A DNA stretch of 7,661 nucleotides from Planctomycetales bacterium (GCA_007122045.1 SKJM01000500.1:1-7661), one strand, 5' to 3'. Counted from the stretch's first letter, positions 1 through 6,481 are shown. The notes: generated from the sequence alone by a model not told the origin. Program-made: numbers and translations.

Positions 1-467
1 ATGCCCACCAGACCGAAAATGCAGTTCTTCCACAGATTCTCCAGCGGGTCGCCGTAGAGACGCAGCTCGTCGTCGCGCGGTGTGTTCGACGTGGTCAGCA
101 CCAGTGCCCGTTTGCCCGCAAGCTTGCTCGTCACCCCGGCCGCAGTGAAACTGTACACGGTACCCTGCCGGAACACGCGGTCGATCCACCCTTTCAGGAT
201 GGCGGGCGGCATGGCCCACCAGTTCGGGTGAACGATCACCAGCCCGTCGGCGGATAGCACCTCGTCGCAATGCCGGCGCAGCACCGGCTCGAGTTCGGCG
301 TCGGGATTGACTTCCTCGTGCGGGAGGATCGGATCGAACTTCTCGGCGTACAAATCGTGGAACACGACCTCGTGTCCCAGCGACTTCAACTCCTCGACCG
401 CCGCGGCGGCGATCGCATGATTGAAACTTCCCGGGCGTTGGTGCCCGAGAACAACGACAATATTCAT
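1..467 (-). CDS. NAD(P)H oxidoreductase, flavodoxin_2 / NQO-MdaB-like (3' end outside window)
   Basis: Likely a cytoplasmic FMN- or FAD-binding quinone or NAD(P)H oxidoreductase with a flavodoxin-like fold. 155 residues are visible; the family is usually about 180-200 long, so only the C-terminal part is missing. The N-terminus MNIVVVLGHQRPGSFNHAIA (1-20) is a beta strand followed by the flavin-phosphate loop with its G-S-F-N residues. Residues 77-99 carry the family signature VIVHPNWWAMPPAILKGWID, and RVFRQGTVYSF follows. A central strand ALVLTTSNTP lies near 121-130. The ATG at 467 is preceded by GAAGGA with an 11-nt spacer, a modest RBS. It is the last visible gene of a minus-strand series, 109 nt after the 76-aa gene. 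A TTGACA on the minus strand at 526-531 could be a separate -35, but no matching -10 follows. The family is confident; the substrate and exact subgroup (MdaB, KefF, NQO) cannot be told. Confidence 0.88.
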   Translation of the reverse strand, partial: MNIVVVLGHQRPGSFNHAIAAAAVEELKSLGHEVVFHDLYAEKFDPILPHEEVNPDAELEPVLRRHCDEVLSADGLVIVHPNWWAMPPAILKGWIDRVFRQGTVYSFTAAGVTSKLAGKRALVLTTSNTPRDDELRLYGDPLENLWKNCIFGLVG

Positions 468-497
468 GGCAGGTCTGGTCCTTCGAGTTGGTCGGCG

Positions 498-511
498 GGG
501 GGCCGTCCCCC
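498..511 (-). other. Small GC hairpin in the leader of the NAD(P)H oxidoreductase gene
   Basis: A perfect 5-bp inverted repeat of five G and five C residues encloses a 4-nt loop. It sits about 30 nt before the ATG at 467 and after the stop of the 76-aa gene at 577. No run of T follows it on either strand, so it is not a convincing intrinsic terminator. It could weakly separate the two genes or be chance in GC-rich DNA. Confidence 0.25.
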
Positions 512-576
512 AGCGGGCATCAGAGTGTCAACCTACCACATCATCCCGCCGAAGACGAGGGCCCGCGGAAAACAGT

Positions 577-807
577 CTACTGGCGGTCGCTGAAGAACTC
601 GTCGAAGTCCTCGCGGACATCGCGCAGCGCTCGATCGACCAGGCGGCGGACTTGCCGTTGGAGTTCGTCCACGTTGCGCTTGTCTTTCGGTAGCCCCATC
701 CAGCAGAACTGAATCACCTGGCGAAGTTGTTGATCAATTTGCGCAGGGCCGAACATGTCGCGCATCTTATCGAAGGAATCGTCATTATGGGGGTCAAATA
801 CTGCCAT
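577..807 (-). CDS. Small conserved-looking protein of unknown function (76 aa)
   Basis: I do not recognise a named family. The 76-residue product starts MAVFDPHNDDSFDKMRDMFG. It continues with a central segment IDQQLRQVIQFCWMGLPKDK (24-43) and ends in a strongly charged helix-prone part with RRLVDRALRDVREDFDEFF. It looks soluble and mostly alpha-helical, with no signal peptide, no membrane segment and a single cysteine at 35. The start is chosen at the ATG at 807 because GGAAGGAG lies 8 nt upstream, the best RBS in the window. The same frame stays open upstream into the enolase-superfamily gene, but that part is only shadow sequence. It lies 40 nt after that gene's stop on the same strand, so co-transcription is likely. 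The pattern FGPAQ..Q..RQ.IQFCWM.LPK feels like a planctomycete-specific small family from memory, which I cannot verify. No function is inferred. Confidence 0.75.
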   Translation of the reverse strand: MAVFDPHNDDSFDKMRDMFGPAQIDQQLRQVIQFCWMGLPKDKRNVDELQRQVRRLVDRALRDVREDFDEFFSDRQ

Positions 808-815
808 GACGTGTT

Positions 816-823
816 CTCCTTCC
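816..823 (-). promoter_or_regulatory. Strong Shine-Dalgarno for the 76-aa gene
   Basis: On the minus strand GGAAGGAG, preceded by AA, ends 8 nt before the ATG at 807. This is close to ideal complementarity to the 16S 3' end and decides the start. It contrasts with the two genes upstream in the same series, trpE and the enolase-superfamily gene, which have no clear Shine-Dalgarno. The small protein may therefore be translated at a higher rate than its neighbours. Confidence 0.8.
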
Positions 824-847
824 TTTGCGGACGGTGATCTCGCCGGC

Positions 848-1972
848 TCAGCCGCCCGGCAGGGTCGCGCGGGCGACGGTGAATTGTTCGAGCCGCGCTT
901 CGTCGGGCGACACGCCCAAGCCGGGCTCGCTCCACAAGGGAACCCGCAGGACGCCGTCGTTTTCATCGCGGGCGGGCACAAGCGGCGCGACGAGGTGGGC
1001 ATCGAGGTGGTCGTCCAGCGGAAGCCAATCAGCGGGGTAGGTGCAGTTGGGTTTCGCGGCCAGGGACAGGCCCGCACGGGTGCCCAGGCCGGTTTGCGGC
1101 ATGGCGCCCACCCAGCAGGGGACCGACTGGCGGCCGGCCTCGTCGCAGATAGCCAGCGCCGGGGTCAGGCCGCCCACCCGGTCGGGCTTCAGGTTGATGT
1201 ACCGGCAGCTTTTCAGTTCCAGGGCCATTTCGGCATGGGCGACGCACGTGATGCCCTCGTCGAGACACACCGGTGTGCGGACGGCCTCCTGGAGCATCGC
1301 GTGGCCGACCAGGTCGTCGGCCGGCAAGGGCTGCTCGATCATGGCCAGGTCGAAGTCGTCGAGCCGGCACAGCATGTCCATGTGGCCCAACGTCAGTTCG
1401 GCCTCCACGTCCACGTGGATTGGGAACACGGGAAACTCCTTGCGCACCGCGTCGACCATGCGGACATCCCAGCCGGGGCGGAACATGAGCTTCACCCGGG
1501 CGAAACCCGCCTCCTGCGCCTGGCGGATCAGGTCGAAGAACTCCTCGACCGACTCCATCTCGTCGAACACCGGCCCCACCTCGACCGCCTCGCGCGTTCC
1601 GCCGAGCGTTTTCCACAGGGGCTGCCTTCGCGTTCGGGCCTGGAGGTCCCACCAGGCCACGTCGAGCGCCCCCTTGGCGAACGAGTTGCCGCGAAACGCT
1701 TCGAGCCGCTGCTGGAGGTGCTCGCCGGAATCGACCGCCGTGGCCGCCAGTCGCGGGGCGAACCAGTCGCGGATGGCGGCGAACGCCCCGGCGGCGAACT
1801 CGCCGCCGAACACCGGCGCGGCGCCGGGGCTCGCCTCGCCCCAGCCGGCCGTCTCGCCGCTGCGCAGGCGCACCAGCACCGTTTCCAGCCGCTCGGTGGC
1901 GCCCTTGCGCAGCTTCAGCGGCTTCTTCAAGGGCAAGGCAAGGTGGTACACGTCGATCGAGTCGATTCGCAT
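848..1972 (-). CDS. Enolase-superfamily protein, MR/MLE subgroup, OSBS/NSAR-like with altered active site
   Basis: The 374-residue product has a full-length MR/MLE architecture. The N-terminal capping domain (about 1-115) begins MRIDSIDVYHLALPLKKPLK and includes GWGEASPG (43-50) and NSFAKGALDVAWWDLQAR. The (beta/alpha)7-beta barrel follows. Family metal ligands are present: D188 (HVDVE), E213 (MIEQPL) and D238 (CLDEG). The far-face lysine K262 (INLKP) is also present. RVKL-M-FRPGWD (159-169) matches the OSBS/NSAR motif KxK..PGWD, except that the second lysine, the usual acid/base, is Met163. Another departure is GAMPQTG where GGM-E-[ST]G is usual. OSBS makes o-succinylbenzoate for menaquinone, and NSAR racemises N-succinyl amino acids; the substitutions make either role uncertain. 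The ATG at 1972 fits the family N-terminus. An in-frame GTG at 1996 is possible, and neither start has a good RBS. The gene lies 37 nt after the trpE stop, same strand. Confidence 0.85.
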   Translation of the reverse strand: MRIDSIDVYHLALPLKKPLKLRKGATERLETVLVRLRSGETAGWGEASPGAAPVFGGEFAAGAFAAIRDWFAPRLAATAVDSGEHLQQRLEAFRGNSFAKGALDVAWWDLQARTRRQPLWKTLGGTREAVEVGPVFDEMESVEEFFDLIRQAQEAGFARVKLMFRPGWDVRMVDAVRKEFPVFPIHVDVEAELTLGHMDMLCRLDDFDLAMIEQPLPADDLVGHAMLQEAVRTPVCLDEGITCVAHAEMALELKSCRYINLKPDRVGGLTPALAICDEAGRQSVPCWVGAMPQTGLGTRAGLSLAAKPNCTYPADWLPLDDHLDAHLVAPLVPARDENDGVLRVPLWSEPGLGVSPDEARLEQFTVARATLPGG

Positions 1973-2009
1973 GGTCGATAGCCGTTTGGGATGCACCCGC
2001 TCGCGGGGC

Positions 2010-3548
2010 CTACATGGGGGTCTTCTCGGCCAGCTCGATGGCCTTCAGCAGGCCGCGGGCCTTGTTGAGGGTTTCGTTCCATTCGTTTTCAGGCACGCTG
2101 TCGGCCACCACGCCAGCCCCGGCCTGGACGTAGGCCTTATCGTCGTGCACCACGATGGTGCGCAGCGCGATGCAGGTATCCATGTTGCCGGCGAAGTCGA
2201 GGTAGCCGACCGCCCCGGCGTAGGGCCCGCGGCGGTGCGGCTCGATCTCGTCGATGATCTGCATGGCGCGGACCTTCGGCGCGCCCGAGACGGTTCCCGC
2301 CGGCAGGCAGGCCTGCAGGGCGTCGAAGGCGGTGCATTCGGGGCGCAAGCGGCCACTGACGTTCGAAGTGATGTGCATGACGTGGCTGTACCGCTCGATG
2401 GTCATCAGGTCGTTCAGTTCGACCGTGCCATACTGGGCCACCCGGCCCACGTCGTTGCGGCCGAGGTCGACGAGCATCACGTGCTCGGCCCGCTCCTTCG
2501 GGTCGGCCAGCAGCTCCTCGGCCAGGCGGCGGTCCTCCTCCTCGGTCTGGCCGCGCCGGCGGGTGCCGGCCAGCGGCCGCGTGACGATCTGCCCCTCGAC
2601 CACTCGAACCATGATCTCCGGCGAACTGCCCACCAGGGTGACGCTGGGCGTGCGCAGGTAGAACATGAAGGGGCTCGGGTTGATTACCCGCAGCATGCGG
2701 TAGATCTGGAAGGGGTGGCTGCGGATGGGCACCGTCAGGCGCTGACTGATGACCACCTGGAAGATGTCGCCGGCCCGGATGTAGTCGACGCACCGCTCCA
2801 CCGCCCGCTCGAAGTCGGCCTGCGTGAAGTTCGACTGATATTCCACGGCCGGCTCGCCGCCGAAACGGATGTCGACCGGCCGGATGTCGCTGCGGGGCGT
2901 GGAAAGCTGCTCGACCAGGCGGTCGACGCGCCGGCAGGCATCGCGATAGGCGGCCTCGGCGTCGCCGTCGTGCCGGTCCATCCGGGCCAGAACGACCGCC
3001 ACGATCGACTTGCTCACGTTGTCGAACACCACCATCTGGTCGTAGAAGGCGAAGGCCAGATCGGGTACCTGGCGGTCGTCGGGCGGGGCGTTGGGAAGGT
3101 GCTCGAAGTAGCGGACCGCGTCGTACCCGGCATAACCGACCGCCCCCCCGCAGAAGGGCGGCAACTCGGGCAAGTGGACCGCCCGAACCGCCTCCACCCG
3201 GCGGCGCACTTCGTCGAGCGGGTTGCGGCTGTGCTGCTGGCGTGTGACGAGCGTCGGCACGCCCGCCGCCGACACGGCCGTATAGGCGTTCGTTGTCACC
3301 CGGGTGTCGTACGCCTCGATCTCGAAAAAGGGCTCGGTGGCCAGGAAGCTGTACCGGCCCACCTTCTCGCCACCGACCACGCTTTCGAACAGGCACGCGC
3401 ACCGGCCGGCGTCGATGCGGTGAAACGCGGTGACCGGGCTCAGCGCGTCGCTGGTCAGCCGGCGGTAGACGGGCACGAGGTCGGCCTCGCGGGCCAGTGC
3501 CCGAAAGGAATCGAGGTCGGGATAGTGGTGCCCTGCTTTGGCTGTCAT
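2010..3548 (-). CDS. trpE: Anthranilate synthase component I
   Basis: It converts chorismate to anthranilate, the first committed step of tryptophan synthesis, in the cytoplasm. It normally works with a glutamine amidotransferase subunit (TrpG) that supplies ammonia. The 512 residues match the usual length. The N-terminal domain (about 20-190) holds CLFESVVGGEKVGRYSF (52-68), the equivalent of the LLES element that binds feedback tryptophan. The chorismate-binding domain (about 240-505) carries GDIFQVVISQR (260-270), PSPFMFYL (291-298), GSSPE (307-311), TRPLAGTRRRG (323-333), LVDLGRNDVGRV (359-370), LPAGTVSGAPKVRAMQIIDE (415-434) and the C-terminal GAGVVADSVPE..E..NK.RGLL. No trpG is visible; the next gene downstream is an enolase-superfamily enzyme. 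The ATG at 3548 is chosen because the sequence upstream in frame is not family-like. There is no clear Shine-Dalgarno, and a GC palindrome occupies that position. Identification is very sure. Confidence 0.97.
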   Translation of the reverse strand: MTAKAGHHYPDLDSFRALAREADLVPVYRRLTSDALSPVTAFHRIDAGRCACLFESVVGGEKVGRYSFLATEPFFEIEAYDTRVTTNAYTAVSAAGVPTLVTRQQHSRNPLDEVRRRVEAVRAVHLPELPPFCGGAVGYAGYDAVRYFEHLPNAPPDDRQVPDLAFAFYDQMVVFDNVSKSIVAVVLARMDRHDGDAEAAYRDACRRVDRLVEQLSTPRSDIRPVDIRFGGEPAVEYQSNFTQADFERAVERCVDYIRAGDIFQVVISQRLTVPIRSHPFQIYRMLRVINPSPFMFYLRTPSVTLVGSSPEIMVRVVEGQIVTRPLAGTRRRGQTEEEDRRLAEELLADPKERAEHVMLVDLGRNDVGRVAQYGTVELNDLMTIERYSHVMHITSNVSGRLRPECTAFDALQACLPAGTVSGAPKVRAMQIIDEIEPHRRGPYAGAVGYLDFAGNMDTCIALRTIVVHDDKAYVQAGAGVVADSVPENEWNETLNKARGLLKAIELAEKTPM

Positions 3549-3555
3549 GGGAGCC

Positions 3556-3569
3556 CCCGCCCGGGCGGG
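3556..3569. repeat. 14-bp GC palindrome just upstream of trpE
   Basis: A perfect self-complementary CCCGCCCGGGCGGG lies with its near edge 8 nt from the trpE ATG at 3548. In RNA it can fold as a 5-bp stem with a 4-nt loop exactly where a Shine-Dalgarno would be expected. It could limit ribosome access to trpE, or be chance in GC-rich DNA. Confidence 0.4.
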
Positions 3570-3620
3570 TCCGAGTGCGCAAGTCGAAGGCAACCGCGGT
3601 GGCTGCACGTTGCAAGTTCA

Positions 3621-3649
3621 AGAATAGCAGCCGATTGGCCCACGGGCAA
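3621..3649 (-). promoter_or_regulatory. Candidate sigma70-type promoter for trpE
   Basis: On the minus strand TTGCCC (3644-3649) is followed by a 17-nt spacer and TATTCT (3621-3626). The spacer ends in TGC, giving an extended -10. Each hexamer matches consensus at 4 of 6 positions. Transcription would begin near 3614, leaving a leader of roughly 65 nt before trpE. The prediction rests on pattern only. Confidence 0.4.
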
Positions 3650-3756
3650 CCACCCGGCGCCACATCATGTCATACCACCGAATGGTTACACCCGATCCAC
3701 TTGCTCGGGCTGCGTGCTTGTATGGCGGGACGCCGGCGTACCCCCCCGGTTCCCTC

Positions 3757-3774
3757 CTACCGGAAATTCGGTAG
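3757..3774. repeat. Operator-like inverted repeat
   Basis: CTACCG and CGGTAG form perfect 6-bp arms around a 6-nt AT-rich centre (GAAATT). An 18-bp dyad of this size and spacing between two divergent genes is typical of a repressor or activator site. A TAGAAT sequence at 3772-3777 overlaps its right end and could be a plus-strand -10 for the kinase gene, although no good -35 precedes it. The regulator is unknown. Confidence 0.4.
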
Positions 3775-3798
3775 AATACCCTAGCCAGTGGGTATTTT
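3773..3798. repeat. Second inverted repeat, overlapping the first
   Basis: AATACCC (3775-3781) and GGGTATT (3790-3796) are perfect 7-bp arms around an 8-nt loop. One further G-T wobble and one A-T pair extend the stem to 3773-3798. The right arm ends in TATTTT, so plus-strand RNA would have a hairpin with a short U-rich 3' side. No gene upstream on that strand needs a terminator, so a protein-binding site or leader element is at least as likely. Confidence 0.4.
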
Positions 3799-3812
3799 CC
3801 GTGATAGCATGG

Positions 3813-3818
3813 ATTATA
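3813..3818 (-). promoter_or_regulatory. Perfect TATAAT on the minus strand (alternative trpE promoter)
   Basis: The minus strand reads TATAAT here. The surrounding TTATAA is itself palindromic, so the plus strand reads TATAAG. No recognisable -35 lies 16-18 nt upstream on either strand. If used for trpE it would give a leader of over 250 nt that includes both inverted repeats. If used on the plus strand it would serve the kinase gene. Confidence 0.25.
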
Positions 3819-3900
3819 AGGGAATTGGTCGTGATGGATCGGCGCCAATGGGCGGCCGACGAACGCCGCGTCCGGGCTTGTCTGTCGATACCACGAGGCC

Positions 3901-3922
3901 GTGCCCCCGCTTCGGGGGGCAC
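3901..3922 (+). other. Strong hairpin upstream of the kinase start
   Basis: GTGCCCCC (3901-3908) and GGGGGCAC (3915-3922) form a perfect 8-bp stem with a 6-nt loop, ending 29 nt before the kinase ATG at 3952. No T-run follows directly. A GTG at 3901 is in frame with the kinase, but starting there would place the hairpin inside the gene and add 17 residues unlike the family. A leader hairpin affecting kinase expression is the simplest reading. Confidence 0.45.
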
Positions 3923-3951
3923 CCCCTCGATACGCTCCTCGAGTTTTGAGC

Positions 3952-5544
3952 ATGCCCAAGCCCAAATTTGAGACATTTGTCGACCTGCTTCACCGTAGCG
4001 GGCTGATCGAAAAGGACCAGCTCGACCGCGTGCTCGACGAATTGCACGAGGCGGGAGGCGGGCGGTTGCCCGGCGACGCCGAGGAACTGGCCGAACACTT
4101 GATGGCCCGCGGGCTGCTCACCCGCTGGCAGTGCGAAAAGCTCCTGGAGGGCCGCCACAAGGGATTCTTCCTGAAGCGGTACAAGTTGCTGGACCACCTG
4201 GGCACCGGCGGCATGAGCAGCGTGTACCTGGCCGAGCACGTGCTCATGCAGCGGCGCGTGGCCATCAAGGTGCTGCCCCGCAATCGCGTCGAGGACAGCT
4301 CGTACCTGGAGCGATTCCACCGCGAAGCCCAGGCGGCCGCGGCGCTCGACCACCGCAACATCGTCCGGGCGTACGACGTGGACAACGACGGCGACGTCCA
4401 CTTCCTGGTGATGGAATACGTCGAGGGGCGCGACTTGCAGGCCATCGTTCGCGACGACGGGCCGCTCAGCTACGCCGACGCCGCCGATTACATCCGCCAG
4501 GGCGCCGAAGGCCTCGCCCACGCCCACGAGGCCGGCCTTATCCACCGCGACGTGAAACCGGCCAACCTGCTGGTCGACCTGAAGAACGTGGTCAAGGTGC
4601 TCGACTTGGGACTGGCGCGGTTCACCGACGAGGACCGGGCCTCGCTGACCGTGCAATACGACGAAAACGTGCTGGGAACGGCCGATTACCTGGCCCCCGA
4701 GCAGGCGCTGGACAGCCACGGGGTCGATGCCCGGGCCGATGTCTACAGCCTCGGCTGCTCGCTGTATTTTCTGCTGACCGGGCATCCGCCGTTCCCCGAC
4801 GGCACCCTGCCGCAGCGGCTGATGGCCCACCAGAAGCAGCCCCCGCCGCCCATCCGGAACGAACGCCCCGACGTGGCGGAGGACCTGGTGGGCATTTGCA
4901 GCAAGATGATGGCGAAGCGGCCGGACCAGCGCTACCGCACGATGCGCGAAACGGCCGACATGCTGGCCGACTGGCTGCTGGCACAGGGTCACTCGCTGGG
5001 CGGAGGCAGCGGCTCGGGTGGCGGGGGCAGCGGCTCCTCGTCGGGCAGTTCCCCGGGCCGGTTGGTGGGGGTGGGTTCGCAGCGGACGGCCGCCCAGCAG
5101 GCCAGCGGCACCCCGACCCGCGCCCGCCGCGCCGTCCCTCCCGTAAGGAAACACAAAACGAGCGGCTCCTCCAGTGGCAAGCCGCCCCTGCGCCGCCAGC
5201 CGGTCGCCCTGCAGGATACGGGCGAAGGCCTGGAGCAAACCAGCGTGGGCCGGCGAGAACCTCGCCTGCGCCCCCGAACGGCCGCCAGCAGCTCCGATCT
5301 GAACCTGCTGGGCGCCCTGTCGCAGCCCCAAACGCCGGCCCCCGCCTCCAGCGGCGAGTTCATCTTCCAAACCAACGAAGACCCTATGGTGGCGCGCATT
5401 CGCGCTCGGGCCGGGCTCACGCCCCAGCAGGTCGAGGCCTACAAGGCACGGCGCGGCCAGCAGCCATGGTGGCTTTGGGTGAGTATCGGGGTCGGACTGG
5501 CGTTCGTCGTCATCCTTGCCATTGTGCTGCTGATAGCGCAGTGA
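3952..5544 (+). CDS. Tail-anchored Ser/Thr protein kinase (Hanks type, PknB-like)
   Basis: The 530-residue product transfers phosphate from ATP to Ser/Thr of unknown targets. Residues 1-72 are a helical extension with [16 protein letters not shown] and [15 protein letters not shown], of a type I associate with planctomycete kinases. The kinase domain (about 77-343) has glycine loop GTGGMSSV (84-91), VAIK with K106, [10 protein letters not shown] (198-207) with D200, K202 and N205, DLG (218-220) in place of DFG, activation loop 220-247, APE (248-250) and DVYSLG (263-268). A long Gly/Ser-rich and basic low-complexity linker (about 349-505) follows. One hydrophobic helix (about 506-528) ends only two residues before the stop. 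The enzyme should thus be cytoplasmic and tail-anchored, without an outer sensor domain. All catalytic residues are present, so activity is expected. The start at 3952 suits the family; no clear Shine-Dalgarno. The gene is monocistronic here, divergent from trpE and convergent with larE. Confidence 0.95.
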   Translation: MPKPKFETFVDLLHRSGLIEKDQLDRVLDELHEAGGGRLPGDAEELAEHLMARGLLTRWQCEKLLEGRHKGFFLKRYKLLDHLGTGGMSSVYLAEHVLMQRRVAIKVLPRNRVEDSSYLERFHREAQAAAALDHRNIVRAYDVDNDGDVHFLVMEYVEGRDLQAIVRDDGPLSYADAADYIRQGAEGLAHAHEAGLIHRDVKPANLLVDLKNVVKVLDLGLARFTDEDRASLTVQYDENVLGTADYLAPEQALDSHGVDARADVYSLGCSLYFLLTGHPPFPDGTLPQRLMAHQKQPPPPIRNERPDVAEDLVGICSKMMAKRPDQRYRTMRETADMLADWLLAQGHSLGGGSGSGGGGSGSSSGSSPGRLVGVGSQRTAAQQASGTPTRARRAVPPVRKHKTSGSSSGKPPLRRQPVALQDTGEGLEQTSVGRREPRLRPRTAASSSDLNLLGALSQPQTPAPASSGEFIFQTNEDPMVARIRARAGLTPQQVEAYKARRGQQPWWLWVSIGVGLAFVVILAIVLLIAQ

Positions 5545-5563
5545 GGCGCGCCGCCGCCCCATG

Positions 5564-5613
5564 CCGGCAACCGGTTCCCGCTCGCGGCGTATTCACGTAG
5601 GCGGCGTTGCCGG
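5564..5613. repeat. Inverted repeat between convergent genes (possible two-way terminator)
   Basis: CCGGCAAC (5564-5571) and GTTGCCGG (5606-5613) are perfect 8-bp arms around a 34-nt loop. They fill most of the 73-nt gap between the kinase stop and the larE stop. The location suits a bidirectional terminator, but the loop is long and no T-run follows on either strand, so the call is tentative. Confidence 0.25.
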
Positions 5614-5617
5614 GCGG

Positions 5618-6481
5618 TCACGGCTTGCTCGATATTTCCAAGCTTTCCGCGGCCAGGATGACGTTCATGCTGCCGCTGCGAAAGCCCTCCAGGTCGAGCG
5701 TTACGTACTTGAAGCCCGCCCGTTGCAGATGCTCGACCACGCGGTGCCGCAACCCCTCGTCGGCAAAGCGGGGCAGTTCGGAGGCCGGCACCTCGATGCG
5801 GGCCATGTCGCCGCGGTGGTAACGCACGCGAAACGGCCGGAACCCCAGCCCCCGCAAGAACTGCTCCGCCCGGTCGACCATCGCAAGCCGCTCCTCGGTC
5901 ACCTCCTCGCCGTAGGCGATGCGGCTGCTCAGGCAGGGCGTTGCCGGCTTGTCCCAGATGGGCAGGTTCCAGTGGCGGGCAAGCTGCCGGAGTTCGTCCT
6001 TCGTCAGCCCGCATTCGGCCAGCGGTCCCCGCATGTTCCGCTCGTTGGCGGCGCGAATGCCGGGGCGGTGGTCGCCCAGGTCGTCGCGGTTTCGGCCGTC
6101 GACGATCACGTTCAAGCCCAGCCGTTCGGCCGTGGCGCGGATTTCGTCGGCCAGCGCGCTTTTGCAGAAGTAGCAGCGGTCGGCCGCGTTGCGGCGGTAG
6201 CCGGGGTCGTCGATCTCGTGCGACTCGACCAGCTCATGGCGGATGCCGATTTGCCGGGCGACTTCGCGTGCCTCGTCGAGTTCGCCGGAGGCGACGCTGG
6301 CCCCGACGGCGGTGACGGCCACGGCCCGGTCGCCCAAGGCCACGGCCGCCGCCTTGGCCAGCACGCTGCTGTCGAGCCCGCCGGAAAACCCGACCGCGCA
6401 ACTTCCGTAGCTGCGGAGCAGTTCAATCAGCCGGTCGCGTTTGGCGCGGAGTTCATCGGGCAGGGGAAATTCTTGGTTCAT
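5618..6481 (-). CDS. larE: LarE-type ATP-dependent sulfur transferase, three-cysteine form
   Basis: LarE supplies sulfur for the nickel-pincer nucleotide cofactor of lactate racemase by adenylating its substrate and then inserting sulfur. The 287 residues match the usual length. The N-terminal PP-loop ATPase motif GFSGGLDSS lies at 31-39. Further on come DRCYFCKSAL (101-110), DGRNRDDLGDHRPG (128-141), LPIWDKPATPCLSSRIAYGE (173-192) and a C-terminal LDLEGFRSGSMN (262-273). C103 and C106 form a CxxC, and C183 sits where the sacrificial cysteine of Lactiplantibacillus LarE lies. Together they match the three-cysteine type reported to hold a [4Fe-4S] cluster in Thermotoga maritima. No larA, larB or larC is in the window. 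The ATG at 6481 has GGGAAAGAG about 9 nt upstream, a weak RBS. The gene is convergent with the kinase and divergent from galE. Family assignment is sure; a lactate-racemase role is inference. Confidence 0.92.
   Translation of the reverse strand: MNQEFPLPDELRAKRDRLIELLRSYGSCAVGFSGGLDSSVLAKAAAVALGDRAVAVTAVGASVASGELDEAREVARQIGIRHELVESHEIDDPGYRRNAADRCYFCKSALADEIRATAERLGLNVIVDGRNRDDLGDHRPGIRAANERNMRGPLAECGLTKDELRQLARHWNLPIWDKPATPCLSSRIAYGEEVTEERLAMVDRAEQFLRGLGFRPFRVRYHRGDMARIEVPASELPRFADEGLRHRVVEHLQRAGFKYVTLDLEGFRSGSMNVILAAESLEISSKP

Larger units (their letters stand above)
3549..3951. other. Divergent intergenic region between trpE and the kinase gene
   Basis: These 403 nt carry no convincing gene. 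The short open frames crossing the region on both strands have no recognisable motif or RBS. Within it I see, left to right, a GC palindrome before trpE, a candidate minus-strand promoter for trpE, two adjacent inverted repeats in an AT-richer patch, a perfect TATAAT on the minus strand, and a strong hairpin before the kinase start. It most likely holds the promoters of both divergent genes. No tRNA-like TpsiC element was found. Confidence 0.7.

Noticed and set aside
526..531. TTGACA on the minus strand as a promoter for the NAD(P)H oxidoreductase gene
   Set aside because: The -35 match is perfect, but the sequence 16-18 nt downstream is GC-rich with no -10-like hexamer.
808..1077. Upstream extension of the 76-aa gene to a start at 1077
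   Set aside because: The extra part overlaps the end of the enolase-superfamily gene out of frame, and the near-perfect RBS at 816-823 marks the ATG at 807.
3618..3668. A 16-codon minus-strand frame (MMWRRVVARG...) upstream of trpE as a trp attenuator leader peptide
   Set aside because: It has only one Trp codon, no terminator/antiterminator pair follows, and it overlaps the better trpE promoter candidate.
3901..3951. GTG at 3901 as the kinase start
   Set aside because: It would put a strong hairpin inside the first codons and add 17 Pro/Arg-rich residues that do not look like the family N-terminus, and no RBS precedes it.
1041..3971. A 976-codon open frame on the plus strand across trpE and the enolase-superfamily gene
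   Set aside because: It is antisense to two confidently identified genes and has no family motifs. Long shadow frames are expected in GC-rich DNA.
3814..5562. A 582-codon open frame on the minus strand across the kinase gene
   Set aside because: It is the antisense shadow of a full kinase with all its catalytic motifs, and its translation is low in recognisable structure.
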